From Liopterus haemorrhoidalis (lineage: Eukaryota; Arthropoda; Insecta; Coleoptera; Dytiscidae), in the NCBI GenBank assembly GCA_963971575.1, contig OZ020618.1, positions 1,862,501-1,926,500 of the forward strand: DNA of 64,000 bases, given 5' to 3'. Below the pieces are notes generated by a model. That model was not told where the DNA came from, searched no databases, and saw only the letters and a list, made by a program, of their open reading frames with translations. Every line of letters begins with the position of its first letter. The first letter of the stretch is position 1. This document shows, in pieces, positions 57,792 to 64,000 of the stretch. The translations under genes were made by a program, and so were the position numbers.

Positions 57792-58017
57792 ACACTAGCT
57801 ATAAGTTTAGAAAATTATGCACAATCCACAACAAACAGCGTATTAAATTTGGAGGTCTGAACGGTTTCACGTCTTATCATATGACACACTTTCTGGTGAC
57901 AGTGAACAGTCCATAAGCTACAGTGCATAAGCTATTGATTTAAGAGCTCTGAATGCAGCTTAACACTATGAAACTATCTCCGGTCCTACTTTGTTTGACG
58001 TATAGATACTACTACAG
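57792..58017. repeat. right copy of the 225-bp direct repeat (with MITE C copy 3, partial)
   Basis: CACTAGCTATAAGTTTAG to TATAGATACTACTACAG, about 96% identical to 56754-56977. Confidence 0.85.
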
Positions 58018-58449
58018 GGATACCAGTATTTTTTTAATGTTTTATGTTAGTTTCAAGATTTCTTCCATCTGCTCCAAATTTAATAAATCACCACAACAAA
58101 GGTGCTAGATAACCTTCTCTCAGGGTGTTTCCTTGAAGAAATCGAAGGTCATATTTTGTATATTTGACACAGTGACAATAGCCCTCTAATCACATGTTCG
58201 CAATATATTTAGGGTGGCCCAGGGGTATGTATGATAGTGGGGAACTGGAGGGGGGACAGATGTGTAGGCTCGTGCCGCAAATCTGAGTGCAGTGCTACAA
58301 CGCGGGGGAAAGGGGGGGATTTACGAAGCGTTTACAGCTGTCGTTGCATCTGTTGCACCTATAAAAACAGAGGTAACCAACATGTTCCATTAAAAAAAAA
58401 AGGATCAGCGGTATCCAATATACAGGATGTTTTTGGGAACTTCTTAAGC
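58018..58449. other. non-coding DNA
   Basis: G-rich patch near 58240-58320 (ACGCGGGGGAAAGGGGGGGA). No recognised gene in the 81-codon frame at 58231-58476. Confidence 0.35.
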
Positions 58450-58878
58450 CAGGGGTCCTCAAAGTGGTCGATATGACATTGCTAGGGGTCGATTCTGGTT
58501 CGGGGGTCGATGGAAAAAAGTTATAAGGTTGAGGATGGTTTTAGCCATGATAATTACATCCTGACAAAACTGAGAAACAAGTTAGATGTAAAATTCCATT
58601 TCGATTTAAGGCTGAAAATAACTAATTTTGAACCTGACATTGCTAATCTTGGAAAGAGTCACCAACACCCATCACATTGACAAAGACACTCAATTTTATT
58701 TAATATTAATATTATTATAATTGATGTAATATAAATAAAAATCACTGTACAATAAACAATATAAGAAATCACATAAGCGTATTTTTTACTTGTCCTATTA
58801 TAATAATGTAATTGTAAAATAGAGGGGGTCGATAAACTCTTCTGGGGGTCGACGGTAAAAAAAGTTTGGGGAACCCTG
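58450..58878. mobile_element. hAT MITE with GGGGTCGAT sub-terminal repeats
   Basis: CAGGGGTCCTCAAAGTGG faces TTTGGGGAACCCTG. The flanks tcttaagc/gtttaagc match at 6 of 8 positions. Confidence 0.8.
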
Positions 58879-58989
58879 GTTTAAGCATTGCTCTCTCTCT
58901 CTCTCTATCTTTGTCCTTTTAGCTCTCAAGTGGGGCATAGGGCACATAAACGCGTTTCTATAGCCGGTAGAAAAAAGTGGTTGGTTGGC

Positions 58990-59287
58990 TAAACCAACGC
59001 ACTTCACTTCTTCTTATTTTCTTTTTAGTTGGTGTTTCAGTTATTCTCATTTACACATATTTTTTCAACAATCTCTCTCCACTTTTTTCTATCCTTTGCT
59101 TTCCTTTTAATTTCATTCCAGGTCATTCCAATTTCTGCATATTCCCTGTTTATGCTTCTTTTCCATGTCTGTCGGTCTTCCAGTTTTCCGTTTTCCTTTT
59201 GTATTATATTCTATTGCTTGTCTTGCTATGTTTTCCATTGGTTTTCTTAACGTGTGTCCTATCCATTTCCATTTTTTATTTTTTATA
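58990..59287 (-). pseudogene. RTE-like non-LTR retrotransposon, C-terminal segment
   Basis: On the minus strand: KNKKWKWIGHTLRKPMENIA, RQAIEYNTKGKRKTGRP, the conserved tail of RTE-type reverse transcriptase proteins. Stops appear toward 59100. It is continuous with 59616-59835 once the insertion is removed. Confidence 0.7.
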
Positions 59288-59295
59288 GTCCTAAC

Positions 59296-59607
59296 CAGTG
59301 GCGGACTTTCGCAAAGACAATTGTCTTGGGCCCGTAATTTTCAAGGGCCTAACGAACCCTTCCCCTTTGAATAGGGTGACTATTCGTCCCGCGTTGTAAC
59401 TTGTATTTGAGGAAATTCGAGAAAGATGGACTTTTTTTATTGCTCTTCACTTGGATTTGGGAGATGAGTACCTTTTTTTTTCTTTTGTTTTGCTCCGTCT
59501 CGCATTGCCTTATTAAGAAAATGGTCACCCTACCTTTAAACGCCTCTAGGTTGAGGGCCCGTAAATCAAAAATGTCTTGGGCCCGGCGAAGGCGTAATCC
59601 GCCACTG
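59296..59607. mobile_element. hAT MITE with TIR CAGTGGCGGA
   Basis: CAGTGGCGGACTTTCGC faces GCGTAATCCGCCACTG. 8-bp duplication gtcctaac/ctcctaac (59288-59295, 59608-59615). It splits the RTE relic and is itself split by another hAT element. Confidence 0.85.
59372..59532. mobile_element. short hAT element with one 40-bp minisatellite unit
   Basis: TAGGGTGACTATTCGTCCCG faces ATGGTCACCCTA. 8-bp duplication cctttgaa/cctttaaa. Third member of the 23353/39120 family. Confidence 0.85.
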
Positions 59608-59615
59608 CTCCTAAC

Positions 59616-59835
59616 TGGTTCTTGTTCTGGTATTTCCCACAATTTTTGGTTTGTTATTTTTTCGGGCCAGAATATTCCCTAGATTTTTCTTAAATATTTG
59701 TTTATGAAAGTTTGTATACGTTGTATGTCCTTCTTGTCTCCTTTCCACGTTTCGGCTCCATACAGCAAGATACTTTTCACGTTACTGTTGAATAATTTGA
59801 TTTTAGTTTTCCTTGTTATTTCTTTTGCCTCCTAT
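59616..59835 (-). pseudogene. RTE-like retrotransposon segment, upstream half
   Basis: On the minus strand: TKIKLFNSNVKSILLYGAET, WKGDKKDIQRIQTFINKYL, then a stop, then GIFWPEKITNQKLW and IPEQEP. The block V-K-S-x-L-L-Y-G-x-E-T-W is diagnostic of the reverse-transcriptase C-terminal region in this group. Confidence 0.75.
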
Positions 59836-59844
59836 ACCTTCCTT

Positions 59845-60080
59845 ATTTTTATAATTATATTTATGGAAATTGTCAAGATCATTTTGGAGCAACATTGCGT
59901 CATAAAGTATTTTTAAAAACATTTTCATGTCAACAAATAATAGAAAATTAGCATTTGAAACATAATAACGTCGTTTACAAAAATTAGAAAGATTAATGGT
60001 CCTAAATGACACTCTTGAGGGACGCCAGATGTAATTTTCACCAACCTGGACATATTTGATTTTGACTTCGGTTCTTTACA
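59845..60080 (-). pseudogene. jockey-like reverse transcriptase fragment
   Basis: On the minus strand: SRLVKITSGVPQECHLGPLI, FLIFVND, then (shifted) ANFLLFVDMKMFLKILY and LLQNDLDNFHKY. The S-G-V-P-Q-x-x-x-L-G-P-L block is RT motif 4. The usual YADD-type motif is degraded to FVDM. It abuts the RTE relic. Confidence 0.65.
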
Positions 60081-60692
60081 TCATCAATATCGTTTCTAAA
60101 ACGTGTAGAATGTTGGGTTTTGTTTATCGTAGTACAAATAAATAATAATAATCGATTATTTCTGTTAGAAATCTGTATTTTGCCTTTGTCCATCTGTTTC
60201 CAAATGTTCTTCCTAACATATCTTTATAATTCTATGCTCCTTCGGGGACAGATGAGCCTTATAATAATAACATCTGATGAAGCCAAGCATCGTTTTCTTA
60301 AATCATCCTAACAAATCCAACGGTTATATAAAATGTATTGTTGGTGGCCATCTGGCATAGGCCCCAAAATAAATAACTATTTAACTATCGAAACTATAGT
60401 TAATCGTAATACAATAAGAAATAGTCAGACAGATGTCTGAAAGAAAAAGCGGGGAAGACAATCAACCAGGGTTGAATGTTCGTACGGGCCACGCGACTTG
60501 CAGCTGGCTTATTGTAAGATTTCTTGGACAGGTGTTGAGCCCCAAGAAGGGAGAGTCAACGTCTCGCACGTGCTAACAAGGACATAGGCTTTTTCAAAAA
60601 ATTATATCGGATTTCTCCGACACGACATATGGCCCAAATTAAATGTACCACCTCATTATATTCACAATTTCAATTAAATAACCAAACTCCAT
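60081..60692. other. non-coding DNA
   Basis: A GC-richer patch at 60450-60570 holds no recognised gene. Confidence 0.35.
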
Positions 60693-60827
60693 GGGCTGCT
60701 TTCTGAAAGCTTAGTTAACTATAACCAAATAGTTCGAAAATGGTTGCTATCGTTACTTATGGGATTGTTATATTATAACCGAGTTTAACCAAAAGACTAA
60801 ACTCTGCTAAGCTTTCAGAAAACGGCC
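60693..60827. mobile_element. 135-bp foldback MITE
   Basis: GGGCTGCTTTCTGAAAGCTT faces AAGCTTTCAGAAAACGGCC. A related end is at 29765-29790. Confidence 0.65.
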
Positions 60828-60914
60828 AAAAGTGTTTATTGAGTGAATACTTTTACCCTGGAATATAGGAAAATAACATTTTCCTACGACTACTATGGAA
60901 CTGTATCATTTCGA

Positions 60915-61265
60915 TACTGTTAAGCCACATTCAGAGCTCTTAAATCAATAGCTTATGCACTGTAGCTTATGGACTGTTCACTGTCACCAAGTTTGTCATA
61001 TGGTAAGACGTGAAACAGTTCAAACCTCCAAATTTAATACGCTGTTTGTTGTGGATTGTGCATAATTTTCTAAACTTATAGTTAATGAGATGTTTTAATG
61101 AGATAGACATATAAACACATTGGCTATTGCATTCTATCAGTGACACCATAGTTATCGAATGCCTTTAAATAACCTAACATAATGTCATCATTAACAAATC
61201 TTGCTCAAGCTTACAAAGACGGACATATGATCCATTTAGTAATTAGGTAGTTAAAATCTAAGACA
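60915..61265 (-). mobile_element. MITE family C, copy 4 (inverted, truncated)
   Basis: Starts TTAAGCCACATTCAGAGCTC and runs as the reverse complement of copy 1 as far as its TTTAACTACCTAATTAC block, where similarity ends near 61265. Confidence 0.8.
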
Positions 61266-61605
61266 AAAAATACGCTTCTGTGATTTCTTATATTGTTTAT
61301 TGTAGAGTGTTTTTTATTTATATTACATTTATTTGATGCATTACAATAATATTATTATTAAATAAAATTGACTGTCTTTGTCAATGTGGGTGGTGGATGT
61401 TGTTGGTGGCTCTTTCCAAGATTAGCAATGTCGGGTTCAAAATTAGTTGATTTCAGCCTTAAATCAGGATGGAATTAACATGGCTCCCTGGTCTAGCCCC
61501 AACGCAAGCAGTACATCAGTTAATCCATTCTCAGATTCAAAATAATAAAAAAAATCCAATAAACAAAATTAAAACTGTTCTCAACTAAACAAAGAATATG
61601 CAAAA
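61266..61605. other. non-coding DNA with an inverted part of the 58450 region
   Basis: 61285-61470 (TGATTTCTTATATTGTTTAT, TCTTTCCAAGATTAGCAATG) is the reverse complement of 58590-58780, the interior of the hAT MITE there, so this is a fragment of a second copy. Confidence 0.6.
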
Positions 61606-62514
61606 AAATTGATGTGAAGTGTGAATATTCACACATTTCAGAGTTTCGCAGGTATATAAGTGAAGGCGGTATGCTGATTGTGTAGGACAAATTTTACTTT
61701 GTAGTAATCACGGCAAAATGAACGATATTTTTAAAATAATTTATCGTCTGTTAATCATATAATAAGACTGGTTATTAAATTTACGCTCATAAAAATTAAA
61801 TACAACATTTGTCAAAATATAACTAGAATTTTGACAATATAATTTCAACATAATAAAAATGCAAAAAAAAAACAGAAAAAGTAAAATTCACTCCGTACTC
61901 GAACTCGAAACCCTTCGTTTTCCAGCCAGTTTAAGAGTGCTTTAACGCATGTAGTCATCGCACGCCATGTATGTGAGTGTCTTACATTGGTATAACTTTT
62001 GTACTTTGTGAACCAAAAACCACAAAAAATGCGTTATCTTCCGAAAACATAATCTGATCAAAAATTCCTGTTGTACTATTTCGGTTCACACCAATATACA
62101 TTACTTAGAATTTTTTTAGATTTTTAGTTTAAACCATCTGGGCTACAGGGTGTGGGACAAAATTTTTTTTACACAATTTTGGCGTAAATCGCATCAAAAT
62201 AATTTATTTTGCAAAAATAAAAATTTGATCGTTAATCCACGTACTAAGGGCTTTCATTTGATACCCTACTCATAATTTAAAAAAAAAAATTTTTGTTTTC
62301 GATAAGCACATATTTGTTTATATTTTTAGGGGGGTATGTTTTTTAGATGTTTTAGTATTTTTCCTATGTGCGGGTCAAAGAGTTGTATAAGCATGCCAAA
62401 TTTCAACTCTCTAGGTTTAGCCGTTTGGCTACAATTTTTACCGAACAGACAGACAGACAGACGACAAAATGACGGTATAAGGGTTTTTTGGTCATACCTA
62501 CAAAACCCTAAAAA
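61606..62514 (+). mobile_element. family E element, copy 2 (about 0.9 kb)
   Basis: Starts AAAATTGATGTGAAGTGTGA with the perfect palindrome GTGTGAATATTCACAC, then TTTCAGAGTTTCGCAGGTAT. Ends ACAGACAGACAGACGACAAA, GACGGTATAAGGG, GGTCATACCTACAAAACCCT. Internal blocks ATGCGTTATCTTCCGAAAAC and CATCTGGGCTACAGGGTGTG match copy 1. Confidence 0.75.
61889..61975 (-). other. tRNA-like module inside family E copy 2
   Basis: Occupies the same slot as 49982-50050 in copy 1 but has a different sequence. The minus strand has GCGTTAAAGCACTC and a B-box-like GGGTTTCGAGTTCGAGTAC. Pairing is imperfect. Confidence 0.3.
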
Positions 62515-63044
62515 TGGAGGAGTTAGGAGGAGCATATTTATACTATAAATATGCATTTTGTGTACCATTACATATTATTTTTTTATTTATGAAATCTTTG
62601 TTTTTACATGATTAGGATGAAAATCATCTATCATTAAAAATTGTAAAAAAAAACCAATTTTCTTGTGGTTGAATAAAAGTTTCAACCTATACTAATATTG
62701 CTAAAAAATGTGACCAAGCCTGTCTTCGATCAATAAATCGAATGGCCTTTGCAGATTGTTACCAAAACTATCGGTTATATTATTGGATATGAGAGCAGAT
62801 GTTCGCTAAAAGGGAACACACTACGCCCAACAAGGAAAGTGTGTAGATTTTAGTTTTGATAACATATATCTGAACTGAAAATATTGAGTTTAAAAGAGAA
62901 ATAAAGTTATTTCAGTTTGATAACTTACAGTAGATAGTAAAGGAAAGCAGAAGCATTTTGTTTAGTGCTGTATCTAATTAACCATATATATTTTACGGAA
63001 ACAATTACACTATGCAGTGAAATATCAAAAATTTTCCCTTAATT
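62515..63044. other. non-coding AT-rich DNA
   Basis: No supported feature. Confidence 0.4.
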
Positions 63045-63775
63045 TTTTTGAGCAGTGTATGATTATTTTTTTTTAATTTTGAGTAGGATATCAAATGAAA
63101 GCTCTTGACACGTGGATTTTTAACACAGATAATAATTAGATTTTCCGTCTAATTAACGGTGTCTAAAAATACCTCCACATGTGTTAGCCATACGTATTTG
63201 GTATGTTGGGGTTTAAGAGGGTGTCTAATGGGGTGCGTAGATATCTGATAGATGTCCACGCTGGCACGTGCTTATTTTCTAACGCTTCACAAACAGATGT
63301 TAATTTTTTATCTCAGATCTTGATGTTAAAAAATTGACGTAGAATCTTACTATATTTCTTTTCTACCTATAGGGAAATAAATTTAAGATCGTAGCGTCGC
63401 GGTGTTTAATTTTGGAACGTAGGTAGAGGGTACTTAATGTTATTGTTACATAGCTGTGAAAGTGAAATTATAGGAATAAATATGTTTTACAATATTTTGT
63501 GAACCTGTTTACTATTTTATCAACAAGTAAATTAATACAAATGTTTTTAAAGCCATATTTTTGCATGTGCCATGCAAATTAGAAATGCATATTTAGAGAC
63601 GTCTCTAAAAAAAATTAAAAACTATATTTTTTAGAAAATTTATTATTTTATTAAATTATCGAATTTTATGATTTTTAATATGTATGTACCTAAAATTTGT
63701 GTTCACTTGCTAGATACCTAGAAAACCCTGAAATGTATAAAAATTGACACTTCACATTAATTTTTTTAACAGTTT
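63045..63775 (-). repeat. family E fragment, reverse orientation, diverged
   Basis: GAGTAGGATATCAAATGAAA near 63083 and AAAACCCTGAAATGTATAAA near 63722 are inverted E blocks; the E start (reverse TTAATGTGAAGTGTC) lies near 63765. Within it 63367-63400 (TAGGGAAATAAATTTAAG then ATCGTAGCG) matches the P-like element ends at 19830 and 22930. Confidence 0.45.
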
Positions 63776-63794
63776 TGCTTTTGTTGTTTGTCGC

Positions 63795-63955
63795 GGAATT
63801 TTGGAAAAAGCTTGCTGTGACGCGAATTTTTGATGAAAGCTTGGTGTGGTACGAAATTTTGAAAAAAGCTTTATGTGGCGCAAAATTTTGAAAAAAGCTT
63901 GGTTTGGCACAAAATTTTGAAAAAAACTAGATGCGGCGCGAAATTTTGAAAAAAG
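63795..63955. repeat. tandem array of 29-bp units, about six copies
   Basis: GAAATTTTGAAAAAAGCTTG followed by GTGTGGCGC, with small substitutions, repeats from 63795 to 63955. Confidence 0.85.
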
Positions 63956-63989
63956 TTGTGGAGCACATTGGGACCGTATAAGGATTTCT

Positions 63990-64000
63990 TAACCCTTTAC
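63990..64000. mobile_element. possible start of another piggyBac-like element
   Basis: TTAA at 63988-63992 followed by CCCTTTAC, identical to the left end of the element at 49021. Cut by the window edge. Confidence 0.4.

Noticed and set aside
60265..60300. Second hammerhead-like CTGATGAAG
   Set aside because: No GAAAC follows at a suitable distance and no stem II forms.
46225..64000. Downstream PPP4R1 HEAT-repeat exons
   Set aside because: I looked for a phase-2 acceptor followed by a helix-rich HEAT-type frame and found none that I could defend; the exons are presumably beyond the window.

Overview
The window is AT-rich nuclear DNA from an insect, judging by its mobile elements (mariner, DD41D Tc1-like, piggyBac, hAT MITEs, RTE and jockey-like relics) and by two conserved animal genes with GT-AG introns. 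The insect order cannot be fixed from the sequence. No bacterial, organellar or CRISPR features are visible.

Two host genes, both on the + strand, carry nearly all the recognisable host coding sequence. The first is RSPRY1 (9768-20687). It is complete in seven coding exons that join in frame to a 527-residue protein with a conserved N-terminal region, a SPRY domain and a C-terminal C3HC4 RING finger (a predicted E3 ubiquitin ligase). The second is the 5' part of PPP4R1, the HEAT-repeat regulatory subunit 1 of protein phosphatase 4. Four small exons (25218-25224, 25301-25345, 43302-43343, 46107-46224) encode its first 70 residues. The HEAT-repeat exons must lie beyond 64000, so its intron 2 is about 18 kb and its intron 4 exceeds 17.7 kb.

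Everything else is repeat-derived. 1-9700: nested inverted-repeat elements (one with a MADF-domain relic), a CGAA-rich tandem array and an internally deleted mariner. 9.7-20.7 kb: RSPRY1, whose introns hold hAT MITEs, a BED-finger hAT relic, a foldback element, a THAP/P-like relic and copies of two dispersed families (A and C). 20.7-25.2 kb: intergenic MITEs and a second THAP relic. 25.3-43.3 kb (PPP4R1 intron 2): a 150-bp tandem array, then a satellite of about 160-bp monomers (33.64-38.3 kb core, with degenerate flanks) showing higher-order organisation, then family A and E copies. 43.3-64 kb: a 564-bp DD41D miniature, three TTAA-flanked piggyBac-like elements or ends, two family E elements carrying tRNA-like modules, a tandem pair of family A, and hAT, RTE and jockey relics nested in each other.

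The most interesting signals are the higher-order satellite inside a PP4 regulatory gene intron, family E with a tRNA-like module at a fixed position that differs between copies, a PPP4R1 3' splice site apparently supplied by repeat A, hAT elements with an expandable 40-bp minisatellite, and a hammerhead-ribozyme-like core.
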